DNA of 64,000 bases. It comes from Calliopum simillimum. Its lineage: Eukaryota; Arthropoda; Insecta; Diptera; Lauxaniidae. Position numbers and translations under genes: made by a program. The notes beneath the pieces are model-generated. The model made no database searches, was not told the origin of the DNA, and was given only the letters and a program-made list of their open reading frames with translations. Below, piece by piece: positions 23,931-36,106 of the stretch (position 1 is its first letter; the number at the start of each line of letters is the position of its first letter). The stretch spans positions 29,252,392 through 29,316,391 of the forward strand of contig OX638369.1 in assembly GCA_951812925.1 (NCBI GenBank), in the 5' to 3' direction.

Positions 23931-25309
23931 AGATTTTTACATTAAACGATACTTTTTAAATGTTTCTAATGTTTTTCATATCTTCCAATGTTACTGATGT
24001 ACAGATGTAAGTATTCTATTGAATCTGTTTCCCCTAGTAGATGGCCAAAATAATTTGTCAGCATCATATGCTATCCTTTGCGATCACCTTTTATGATATT
24101 TGTCTTCGATATCCTCTGCGGTCATTCAAGAACTTGGCAGTAGAGAATTTCGCTAAGTAGCTTTTGGCTAGTATGTTCTATACATAACAATTTGTTGTGT
24201 TTGTTGACACTATTCATTATAAAATTAATGCTATTTTTAATCTTTTCAAAAATCTACATCATCTAATTTCTACTAAAATCTGCAAACAAATTTTAATTCT
24301 CTCATATGATCCAATTTTGCAATTTACTTCCTTTTACGAAAACTTCAGCACCAAATTACTAAGCTACTTCACCATCTTATGTGTGCTCATCAGTTGAACG
24401 CTTAAATTGAGTGGAGTGCAATTTTATCTATCTAGGTACATACATATATAAGCGTAGGTATCTACTAGGTAATAAAATATTTCACTTATTTTCTTCAAGG
24501 ACTTCTTCGTTTAGCAGCAGCAACAGGTATCATTGAAGCAAAGAACAAGAGCACCTCCTTTATTTTTGTGAAAATTTCATTGCGCATTCTCAAAGTTATA
24601 GCGTTCAACACAGTGGAATGTGCGGCAATTATTTGCTGAGAGATTCAAGCAACATAATACAAAAGCCCCCTTCCCCCCCCCCCGTTTGTTATGCGCGGTG
24701 TGGTGCCACCAACTAACCAAGCAAGGATTTCACAGTCACCTTTTAAATGAAATTTTCTACGCGTTGATCTTAATCAATGGTGAAAAATTGTCTTTAGCGG
24801 TGTATGTGTGTTGGGAATTTTTTCGCTTACTTATGTCTGTGTGCAAATAATCTGTGTATACGATATGCACATGCATACTTATGTGTTGCGATTATTGAGG
24901 TTGTCCTAATTTATTTTGCTGCTGCTCTTGTTGCCATAAATTCTTTATGCACTCGTGCGACTATGTTGCATATCTTAATGGATTGTTTTAATGATTTTCT
25001 TGTTGTTTTAATACTTAAACCATATAAATTATATATAGTATATGGTTTATTGTCATACTTAGTATACATTTTTTTAATGATCTGTATGCCTTACATGCCT
25101 TTTTGAGTTTTTAAGTTGCTCTTTTAGCTTCACATTTTGAATAGATTTTGTCCTTTTAGTTGCATAAAAAAGAGGCGTGGTAGGTAATTCACATAGATTT
25201 AACATCAAAACCAAAGCCTTTAAAGCGTTAATATGAACTTTTTTTTCGGACCAATGAGAGACAAGCCATTCTTACCTAACTCTAGTTTGTAGAAATTAGT
25301 TTAAAAGCG
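23931..25309 (+). other. Intronic DNA without a supported gene
   Basis: It contains a run of ten C (24673-24683) and otherwise unremarkable AT-rich sequence. Short ORFs at 24620-25106 lack similarity to anything I recognise. Confidence 0.5.
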
Positions 25310-25622
25310 TGTCCCATAATTCACGCAAAATTTGAATAAAGTGGAAACCACTTTTACTGCTTTTCTATAGTATTTTGTTATTATTGAAATAAAAAGTACA
25401 TATGATATTTTATTTACAAGAAAGCACATCGCGCTGATAACCTTCACGTCTTAGCTGGTACAGACGTGCTCTTTCGTCGAAATTTTACATGATAATTTAG
25501 CTATTTTTAGTAAATTTTAACTAACTTTAAACAATCAGTTCTCAGACAATTTTCTGTTTTTGGTTGACGAGATTTGACCCACAAATGGCGGCAAATTCAA
25601 ATCTTGCGTGATTTATGGGACA
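25310..25622. mobile_element. Foldback element C (~313 bp) with 'gtcccataattcacgcaa' ends
   Basis: gtcccataattcacgcaaaa at the left is inverted as ttgcgtgatttatgggac at the right, with about 28 bp of pairing. The interior is unrelated. No clear target duplication is seen. A loosely similar gtgtcccaaaacgcttaacg is at 26043. Confidence 0.65.
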
Positions 25623-26795
25623 TACCATCATTATAACATTACTTTTGACTCACGTTATATTAGCTTTGAACAATTTGTCACTAATCCTCTGAGTAAAATT
25701 CAGTTTTTTTTTTCGCTTTATTTCCCCCAAGAATTTTAAAAAAATACACTTTTTTGGGGAGAGCGAAACTAATGCATGCTCAACATACGAAACGCGTTTT
25801 CTACTTCATTTCGTCTCGCCAAATAAAATTGCAAACGAAGCACTATGCAAAAAAAGTATAATATCAACGAGCTACAACAGCAAAGCAATGCATAACAAAG
25901 GAAAAACAAACAAAAAAACTTTTACATTTACTTCATTTTCTTTCCGCTGTGATTCTCAACAAATCTCTGCAAAAGGTTAAATATAGAATGCAAGTAAGTT
26001 CTTCTGTGTGTTAACAAACGCGTCTGATGAGGTTAACCTATGGTGTGTCCCAAAACGCTTAACGCAAACCAGCCTTCCAATAATTATTTTAGATTTTCTT
26101 GTATGCATTTTGCTTTGTTTTTGCAATTTTGTATCATCTGATCCATGATTATTGGTAGCAAATAATACAAGTCGCTGTACACTATTTTATTATTTTTTTA
26201 TTTGATTAAATTTCAAATAAAAAAACCACTTAAACAGAAAAATCTTTCTAAAAATGGATTAAAAATATTTTTACCAAATTTCAAACTGTTTCAGTGCCAC
26301 TAATCTGATCAGCACGTTTTGGTCACAACACATTTTCAATTATAACTTTGCTTTTTAATTTAAAGATTATGAATAAATATTATTTTTCAATTAAACTTTA
26401 ACGCACAGAATAAATTAAATTTTTTAACTTCTAATACCGCGTTTAACGTTACAGTGATGCATAATATTAATATACAAGCAATGATGCACACATACGAGGA
26501 AATGGCTACGAGCTACGACGAAAGTAGTTACATAAATACGAGGTTTGCAATTTATCTATTCGGCACACGGAATCTACTACTGCTAAGTTACATTTAATTG
26601 TACATCATAAAGTACCATATATAGACAGTACATCGTCCCTATACAAGTGAAAAGTACTAAGTCAGTTTTTCAAGTTTTGAAATATTTGCTGTTCAAATGG
26701 GAATCGTTGTTTTCCTATTACTTTTATGATAAAAATAACCACTTTTTAATATAAATATGGCTAAATGGGTCTTTTAAAACTAAAGACTATATTAA

Positions 26796-27086
26796 CACAG
26801 GCCCACAAAAAAAAAAAAAAGTACCATGCGCGAAAGATCAGACCACCTGAACTTTATGTTTTCGGGGTCGCTGAATCCGAATATGGTGCCAGAATAGCGA
26901 AGTTGGTTCGCGTTTTTTCAGAAACCAGCAAAAATCAGTAATTTTCAGGATTATTGTTGATTTCTGAAAAAACGCGAACCAACTTCGCTATTCTGGCACC
27001 ATATTCGGATTCAGCAACCCCGAAAACATAAAGTTCAGGTGGTCTGATCTTTCGCGCATGGTACTTTTTTTTTTTGTGGGCCTGTG
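26796..27086. mobile_element. Foldback element D (291 bp, TAA target duplication)
   Basis: A nearly perfect hairpin. The ends are cacaggcccac...gtgggcctgtg, flanked by TAA at 26793-26795 and 27087-27089, and most of each ~130-bp arm pairs (for example gaagttggttcgcgtttttt with aaaaaacgcgaaccaacttc). The CACAGG end and TWA duplication match element A at 1862. Confidence 0.9.
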
Positions 27087-27439
27087 TAATTTGGATCTGA
27101 TATACCAAATAACTCAAAACTAGAAAAAATTGACTTATTGCTTTTTACTTGTATAGGGGCGATATGTTGACAAAATGTTTTTTACCCAAAATTTCATTCC
27201 TTATGAGTTCGATCACTGTGTTGTGTTGCAGTTAGGAACACTATTAATATCAAACATCTGAAATGTCTTAAAAACTTATACACAGCATATTCAGTTGCTT
27301 TTCAACTTTATGATTCTAGTATATGTTATTTCACCACGTGCAAAGCTCACCTCATACTTTTCGGTTTGTGCAGATGCTTTGTTTCGCAAAACAGGGTGCA
27401 TTGAAATTTATTTTGTTTTACATTTGATGCAACATTTCT

Positions 27440-28240
27440 AACATATTCCAGAGTATTCGAATTCATCAAAGTTTTTCAGTTTTTTCAAAAATTTTTGCCC
27501 TTATCAAACAAAATTTTTAAATTTTTCAACAGTTTCGAAAGTTCCAGCATTTTTGAGCTTACTCAAAAATTTTCCAATGCATCAAAATTATTCGACTTTT
27601 GCATTATTTTTCGACTTCTTCAAAATTTTCAAATCCATTAAACTTTTTTAAGTTTTTTCAAAATTTTTCGACTCTTCCCACATTTCTAACTCTTTCTAAA
27701 ATTTTGGAATTCATTTAATTTTTTTCAACTTTTTGATTTTTTTTCGAATTTTCCAACATTTTACAAAATTTCCGATGATTTCAATAATTTTCGAATCCAA
27801 CAAAATTTTTTGACTCTTCGACATTTTTCGACTTTTGACAAAATTTTCGATTTCGTTAAAGTTTTTTGACTTTCTCAACATTACCTATTCGACTTTTCCA
27901 ATATTTCCCTACATTTTCAAGAACTTTCGAATCCATCAAAATTTTTTGACTTTTCGACATTTTTCGACTTTTTCTAAAATTTTCGATTTCATCAAAATTT
28001 TTCGACTTTTCCAACATTTTTCTCCTTCTTATAAAATTTTCAATTTCATCAAATTTTTTCGACTTTCTCAACATTGTTCGAACTTTCCAACATTTTTTTA
28101 CTTTTTCAATAATTTTCGAATCCATCAAAATTTTTCGACTTTTCCAAAATTTTTCAACTTTTTCAATATTTTTCGACTTTTGCAAAATTTCTCTACTTTT
28201 TCAATAATTTTCAAATCCGTCAAAATTTTTCGACAAAAAC
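27440..28240. repeat. Minisatellite 'cgactttt.caaaatttt' (reverse of the gtcgaaaa family)
   Basis: About 800 bp of imperfect units such as tttttcgacttttccaaca. It is the complement orientation of the arrays at 17.5 and 22.7 kb. The 152-codon ORF through it is Phe-rich satellite translation. Confidence 0.85.
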
Positions 28241-31200
28241 ATACAAATCGATTAAATAGGCAGCTACTCAAAAATTCATGGAATAATCTGTAAGCAATAT
28301 TACAATATCAACATTTCCAATAATGAATACTTAATTTGGTCTGTTATTCCGGATGTATAAATAGCAAACTACGTATCAACAGGGGAGCTTGAACCTGCAG
28401 CAGTCATTCAGCAGTTTGTTTATATTTCCACGCTTTTAACTAATTTGCATGTTGTAGCGTATGCATAAATATAACTAACGTATACGCCAAGGTAACCCAG
28501 GCACAATGTGCGCTTGTTGAATAACAAATTGTTGACGAATTTTTTTTATTTTGTAAAAGTTATAGTTTTTGTTAGAATTTGTTGTTAGAGGATGTTGCTT
28601 TCTTTTGGGATTTGCATACCACTGGCATATGCTAAATGGCATATTTGATTGTTTATGCATAAAACATTTGTGAAAATTAGTCAGTTGCAGCAAAACAAGA
28701 AAAAATTCTAATGAAAATACAGAGTTTAAAATTCCTTTTCCGGTTTTGTAAAGTGTAAGCTCAGGTGCAATGAATTTTCACTATAGATAAAAACTTTTCT
28801 AATAACTCTGTAGCTTATGCACAAAACGCAGCAACTGAAAAATTCATTTAAGTCATTTTGCAAAATGTCACCTTTCCTTTTTTTTGCCACCAATTTTTGT
28901 TACAAAATTACCACGTAAGGCGCTTAAGTGAGACCTTTTAAATGATTTAACTGTCAACGTCAACGAGGCCTTCATTAGTTACACAGTCAGCCAGCTACCA
29001 GCGAAGACAGCACGCGCAGTTGTAGTAGTAGCAGTAGATTATGCATTGCTATGTGTGCTGCTGCTGTCTACGCCATTAACACAGCAGCCACATAAACTGT
29101 CACACACACACACAGTTCGTTTAGCATGCACAACAATGGCGTCTAACGACCATCCGGTTACCAGCGACTACAACAATAACGAGGGCAGCATAATATAACG
29201 TTAAAGTAACATTACAAAAATACCAAAGTGTAGTACGGTATTTGTCATGCAGCTGCTGTTGCAGTCTTCTTTACGTATACACGCGTATACACTAACACAT
29301 GTGGGAGCTCACCTACACATAGCAGCATACTTTTACCGTCGCGCTGTGACTGTCAGTAAAGTGCACATAGCGTAATATGGCTTGTTTTGACCTCTTTTTA
29401 AAAAAAGGAAAAAATTTTACAAAAATTGCAAATTCGAAAAATCATGCGAAATGTTTGAGATGAAAAAACTCATTTGACGAGTATGCTTTCAACCATGTGC
29501 AAAACTCATCTTCTCGTTACTTTTGGTTGTGAGTAACTACATAGTCGGCATAAAATTTTTAACTTTTTTCGTTGCTTTTTTTCACTTCATTTACAGGGTG
29601 CACTGAAGTTTATCTTGCAACAATTTCTGTCTAATAGCCATAACTTTAACCTCATTGCACTAAAATCAAGCCAAGACTGAACTGCTTTTTGTGATTTTGT
29701 ATACTTTTGATAAAATCGTGAAACTCATCCTCTTCATATCTTGTCGTTGCTTTCAACCACATGCTAAGTTTGCAATTTCGCTTCCTTTGGATGTTACCAG
29801 TTGGCATGAAAACATCAGCTGTTCTCGTTGTTTCTTACTACCACATTCACAGGGTGCACTGCATTTTAATTTGCTATAACGTTTGCTTAGTAACTTGCAA
29901 TAATATTTTGCATACATTCAGGCTCTGACAACAACACAACAAAAAACAATTTTTTGTTTCTTATATGCAGTCATATGTATTTGTTAACGCTAGATCCGAC
30001 TGCAATCTCAGAGTTGTCTATGTACCTGCAGGATTTTAAGATATCATTGCTTAAAATTAGAAAAAACGCATTTTTACCTGCTTTTTTTAAATGACATCAA
30101 ATACCCACTCTCTGCTTTATCAAAACATTTCCTAGAACTTTTCTAATGAGACTCTTACTTTTTTACTTTTCGAGTTACAATGTCTTGAGGAGAAAGTTTT
30201 TCAGCCCACATACAAAGGAAAAACCGATTTGTAATCAAAAACACTCGAAATAAGTTAAAATCTGCTGCAGGGTATGAAATGTGTTGAGATAAAAATGAAC
30301 GCCTCAAAAGTATTTCGTCATTTGTATGTGACTAAAATACCGTCTCTACAGAGAATCATAACTCGGAAAGTAAAAATCCTATTGGTAAAGTTCTGAGGGA
30401 ATATTTTGATAAGAAAATTGACAATTCTGAGGATTTATTCGGAGTCAGCGCCGAAGACTAAATAAAACTGCAAATAAAAAATTAAATGTTTATTCTCTTT
30501 TCTTCTTTTATTTTTGGGTGCCTGTGTAGTTAACATCTTTACCATGTAGGAAAAACTGCAATCAAACCGAGACTGTACTGCTTGATATTGAAATTTTCGA
30601 GCAAAGTCTCCAAAATTGCTTTCCCTACTCCACGTTTTTTATATTGTTGCTTTCAACCACATGCTAAAGTCATCTTCTCGTTTCTTTTGGTTGCAACTAA
30701 TTTTCACCACATTCACGGGGTGCTCTAAAGTTCATTTTTCCATAATTTTTGCATAGAAGATGCCCAAAATGCGTTGCATACTTGTAGGTTGTGATCATTT
30801 AGCATTTAGGGTTTGTCCATATACCTCGTGACACTCCGAGATGAAGGAGTCTGAGCCAAGCGTCAAGCTTTGTGTATTTTATATATTTTTACCTCACGCT
30901 ATCTTCACGTAGGGTGGAAGATGGTAATTTTTGAACGATTTTAGAGCCACGGGGTGCAGCTGTAGTAATACGAACAGAGCAGAAAATGGGTTAAAGTCAC
31001 ATGCACTACACAGAACATACATAGTAGTTTTGTACGTTCTCTGGATATTCCAGACTAATATCCCATAGAACAAAACTAGTCGAAGTGCGGATTCTAAAAG
31101 TCAGAAGAGTATTTTGGGCTTTTCTCAACGCCATCTAATAAACTTTCTATAGGTTTTGGGATTCAATTTAGCTTTTTGTCATTGATGAGTAAATTAGTTT

Positions 31201-33525
31201 TGGTCTTGTGCCTTGCTCTTTGTTATTTTTTAAGACCAATACAAAACAGCTTTGAAAAAATAAAATTTGGAATCGATGTTTCACATCCCTTTTAAGCATA
31301 AGATCATCTCTCAATGGGAAAATTTGAAAAAATAAAGTTTGGAAATGTTGAATACTCAACAGTCTTTAGAAATTTTTGCAAGACCAAGACTTAATGCAAA
31401 AGACCAAGACACAATGTCCACGACCAAGAGTGCTTTGGAAATGAATTACACTTATGTACCCCAACAAGTTCAGAAATTTAAAATTTAACCAAATGTAGAG
31501 AGTAAGATAAATCTTGCCTTATCCAGATTGACTCACAAACTGTAGTTCTGAGTCCACAAGAAAACTGGAGAAAGCATATATTGTAGACGTTTCGCAGAGT
31601 TTAGAATTATGCTGAATACATTCTAAGTATATGCAATCAATCTAAAAACTTCTATAACTAAGTAGTTCAAGCAGCAAGTCGATTATTACCAAAAGTTCAA
31701 GTAGAGTTTAATTGTAACACCTTGACACTTTAATGAGAACGACCTACGTGAAATTAAGTTTTTGCTCACTTTTATTGTGAAAAAAATCTACTGTGCAAAA
31801 ACGATTTTCATTATGCGCAGTTTTAAGCAACAGAATATTTTAACTGCTTCCGTGACTGCTATTTTGTTCGTTACAATTTATTTTTTAAGTTTTTCTTTCT
31901 TCTTTTTTTTGTTAATTTTCTTTGGTATGTCTTCCTCTTTGGTTTTAAGTCAACTGACAGTATAAAAGTTCTGTTTTGCAACCTTGTAGCTTGGTTACGT
32001 TTTACATGTCCGTTTCCGGCTTAAGCTTTAAACGCGGAAGTTCAACCATTTTTTCTTTTTCTTTTACTTTTCACTTGTTTCACTTACAATGACTATTGTT
32101 GTCGTTATTTCTGCTTATGTTGTTGTTGTTGTTGTTGCTTTTGTGTTCCTATGCCCAGGCGTTATTATCCGAGGAGTAGTAGTTACTGGATGTAGCACAA
32201 CTCATGTTTACTGGCCGAATTTTACACGTTGGCACTTGTAACAATTTTTATGTTTTTCTTTTTCCTTCTTTTTATGGTCTTAATACCGTAGTTAACAGAA
32301 ATTTTGTACAAAAGTGGGAGCTGACTGTAATGTCAGGTGTTGTAGGTTTAAAAAGTTTACAAGAGAAAAAAAATAAGCAGACTGCTGTGGTTTTGCTTCT
32401 TTTCGCTTCTATCGCCGCATTTTGGTTTTAACTTTTTCTTGGTTGAAAATTAAGTTAAACATTTGAAAAGTTTCCATTTTAAACTAAATTTCTTTATTGC
32501 CGTTTTTATTCAGTTGTTTCCTTTAAAAATGCAGTAGCTGCCAAACAACAACATTTTTCTCTCTTTGTTTTTGCTTTTGTTTTTGTTTTGCAGGAATAAC
32601 AACAACTATAGCAATTGCACGCTTATTGCATTTACGTGATTTTTTAGCCCCCAAGGATATGCAACATTTTTCTCAATTTGCAATTTTTCTATTTTTCGTT
32701 GATTTGATTTTGTTTTTTTTTTTTTTTTGCTTTATGTGTTCTACTGTTTACTCTATTTTTTATTTAAATATTTGCTTTGTTTTTACATTTTTGTTGTTTT
32801 TTCTGTATCTTGCTTTTGTGCATTTTCTAACACGTTAGCGTGTAAATCGTTCATGCATGTTCAGTTCTTTCAGCAACAACTCAACAGCAGCTCAGCAATA
32901 ATTCAGCAAACGTCAACAGAAATAAGAAATCTTAATTTTCTCCAAAAGAAATGTATGATTTTATGTTAAAAATTTGTTTTAAAATCGTAAAACTGTTCTA
33001 AATTTAAAGCATTAAATAGAAAAGTTTTCTTTAAGACCAATATTCCATTTCGAACAAGAGCAGGCACATATTCGAAGGTGCTGGATTAAAGAAAATCTTT
33101 TTTACTTTCTGATTCTAATATTTCCCAAAATGTGTTAAATGCATTCGATTTATCAGCTAATGTTACGTTTTGACCGACCGGAGATCTGTAATGTTTCAGC
33201 TGTTTTGGTATTAATATCTAAATCTTGCCATAAATCACGTGATTTCTCATACAAAAACAAATCTTGCTTGGCAAGATTTAATTTATTAAATCTTCATCTA
33301 AATCTTTACAGAGCTACCTTGTGTCATCACACAAAGACAAATGGAAGATAAATATTAGGAAAAAAAAAAACCACTTTATTTTTCGCGATTATGACAATTA
33401 ATATCAAAAAAAATCTCTTTCGGCCGATGGAAACGGACAACATTTAGCAACTAGATTTATGAATCTCATCAAAGCTAAATCTTTGCTGGAAACATATTTT
33501 AAGGCTACTCCTGTAACCTTTTTGC
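28241..33525 (+). other. Intronic DNA with dispersed 'agggtgcactgaa' repeats
   Basis: A recurring unit with 'tttcaaccatgtgcaaaactc', 'tctcgtt.cttttggttg' and 'acagggtgcactgaagttta' occurs near 29490-29610, 29750-29870 and 30650-30735, with relatives at 27330-27410 and 47715. It is an unidentified fly repeat. (ca)n lies at 29101-29113 and gttgttg runs at 32120. No gene is supported. Confidence 0.55.
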
Positions 33526-33949
33526 CGTAGATGTCTACATATGAGGACATACGTTTTCCTATTCAAACGTATGGTGATTTTCAATCATTCTCTCAAATTT
33601 TGGAGCAATAGAAAGAGAAAGCTTCCATCCACTTGTAACGCAGCTTTTTGCTCCCCGGTGGTCAAGGGTTCGGCTGTAAAAATTCATAATATATATTTAT
33701 GTGTAATTAAAAAGGACGGCCTCTCGGTTTAATTCAAAGTCACGGGTTAAGTATTTAATAATTTACTTAATTTTAATTTTTTTATTTGGTTCCTCACAAT
33801 ATATTTATTATAATAAATAAGACACGTCTCTCTACTTCCCACCACTTTCTGCTCCTATGCGTCACTCACTCCACCGCTAGCCGTGGCTTAGTTGAGTGCA
33901 GTAGTCCTTAGTTGCCTCGCGCTCACCTAACCGCGAGCTTTATAGCCAC

Positions 33950-34230
33950 AAGTAGCTGATATAGTATCAAGCTGCTCACACCTAATGCAACAGTTTTCTC
34001 TCAAACGCGTACTATTTAACTTTGAGTAGCTTATATCGTATCGGGCTGCTCACACCTAACGCAATGGCTACTTTTCTTGAATGCGTGCCCTATAGCCGTG
34101 AGTAGCTGATATACGATAGTATCGGGCTGCTCACAGCTAACGCAATGGTATTCTTTTGAACGCGTACTCTCTAGTCGTGGGTAGCTAATAAGCTAATGCA
34201 ATGGCTACTTTTCTCACCCCACGCTATTTT
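33950..34230. repeat. Tandem repeat 'gggctgctcacacctaacgc' (~76 bp unit)
   Basis: The gctgctcaca(c/g)ctaa(t/c)gcaa block recurs at about 33971, 34047 and 34123, each with 'gtagctgatat' before it and 'cttttgaacgcgtac' after it. Degenerate copies reach 34570. The base composition is noticeably more GC-rich than the neighbours. It may be part of an unrecognised transposon between 33.65 and 35.05 kb. Confidence 0.7.
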
Positions 34231-35254
34231 CTATTCTTCTGCATCTCCTTTGCACTTCGGAGAGAGAGATAGAGCACACCTGCGATCAACTGTGAGCAGC
34301 TGATTTATTATCGGACCACCCACGCCTAATGTAGTAGTTCTCTTTTCGCCACCGAGCACTATCTTCCCTTTACTACGCTCTCGCTATTGCCTACAATGCT
34401 CTCCTATGCACGTCTAAATACCGCTCACTACTCTGCTAATTGCATACCCGACTCTATTTGAGACGAACCCACGAATAACTGATATATTATCGGGGTAGTC
34501 GTATGTGCGGCCCCTCACCGTTATACTAACCATAAGCATCTGATTTATTATTGGGTTACGTGTGTTTAGTGCAGCGGTCTCTACGCTACTATGACCCACT
34601 ACTACAACTACTTTAATTTATCAAATATTTTGTTTCCTTGCTTCTTACCGCTTTATCTGCTTCTTCTACTTACTGCTGCTGCTGCTGCTGTTGTTTGCCG
34701 GTCGCCGGCCATGGAAAGACTGCTGTGTGTCTAAATTTATTTTTTGTTTTTGTGACAGCAAACAGATCGAACGACAGCTGCGTGTCAAAAACAGCTGTTG
34801 CGCAGTGTTGCCGTTGCGTCTGGCTTTGTTCATGTAGTGGGGGTTTTACCCTTAGCTAAATTTGTGCTCATTTTTCTTTACTAACTACTTAACTATGACA
34901 ATAAATCATGATTTTAAATAATTATAATAAAATTAATTACATTTCATGTGTAATTCAGAAATAATTTGATATGATATTGTATAATAATACGCATCTTATA
35001 CGAAGCGATGATTTGTAGGAGGAAAACGCGGCCCCGCAGACTTTCCTCCTCACACGCTTTAGTAATATGAATTTTTTTTCCATTTTAAAATAACGTCCAA
35101 ATATGTAGGTATTCAAAATCTAATATTTACAAAATTTTTTTCTATATTTTTATTTGTTTTTTATTTTTGCAAAATGCAATGTTTTGATCTTATTTAATAA
35201 AAATTGTATTTTAAAACTATTTCATAAATATTTTATTGGTAAATTCTTATTTTT

Positions 35255-36106
35255 ATACCCTACACCCAGGGTATATTCACTTTGTCCTTCCGTTTGTAAC
35301 GCAGAGAAGGAGGCGTAGCAGGTATGGAAAAGTATATATATTCTTGATCAGCGTCACCTCCTGAGTCGATATAGCCATGTCCGTCTGTCTGTCAGGCTGG
35401 CTGGCTGGCTGGCTGGCTGGCTGCCTGGCTGGCTGGCTGGCTGGCTGGGTGGCTGGGTAACGGCTGTGTGTGGAAATACATTTTTTGGGAAAACTGAGCA
35501 AGATAATTCAATGAAATTTGGTACACTGCCTTCGTCGTCAAAAATATATTCAAAATGTGATAATAAGAGCATTATTTGCAATAACAGAAGCAAAATACAC
35601 ATAAGTACTAGAGATAGTAAGTACAAGTTCTGAGCAAAAACTAGGCAAATTCGGACTAGAGGGCGTGGCACCTCCTATATAAACAAAAGTTTCAAAATGT
35701 TATACTGAAAGGGTTTTTTGAGATAATCCAACTTAATTTCACTCAAATACTAAGAGCATTAATTGCAAACTCTGAGCAGAAAGTAGAACTAGAGGGCGTG
35801 GCACCTCCCATATGAGCGAAAGTTTGAAAATGCTATACTGACAAATTTTTTTAAGAAATATTATCCGAACTTTACTCTAACACTCAAAACAATAAGTACA
35901 CGTTCTACGCAAAATCTAGGTAAGCTCGGAGAGGGCGTGGCACTCCCCATATAAGAAATTTGTTCTTATACTCTCCTACAGGTTACGGAAGAATTCAACA
36001 ATTTATTTTATTAAAAACTTGTATGTACAAGAATACGTATATTGGATAGTATTTATCAACTAAATGTTTAATAATATCCGAGTACTTGAAATGCAGTGTA
36101 GGGTAT
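35255..36106 (+). mobile_element. Dispersed ~0.85 kb repeat, copy 2
   Basis: It runs from ataccctacacccagggtat to gcagtgtagggtat, so the ends are short inverted repeats (ATACCCTACAC/GTGTAGGGTAT). It contains a (ctgg)n microsatellite at about 35395-35455 and repeated 'gagggcgtggcacctcc' blocks. No transposase is encoded; it is non-autonomous. Confidence 0.85.

Noticed and set aside
27835..28293. 152-codon plus-strand ORF
   Set aside because: It is the Phe-rich translation of the 'cgacttttccaaaattttt' minisatellite, with no non-repetitive part.
35277..35671. ORFs with 'PASQPASQPAS' repeats
   Set aside because: Translation of the (ctgg)n microsatellite inside the ~0.85 kb repeat; the same appears at 38172-38514.
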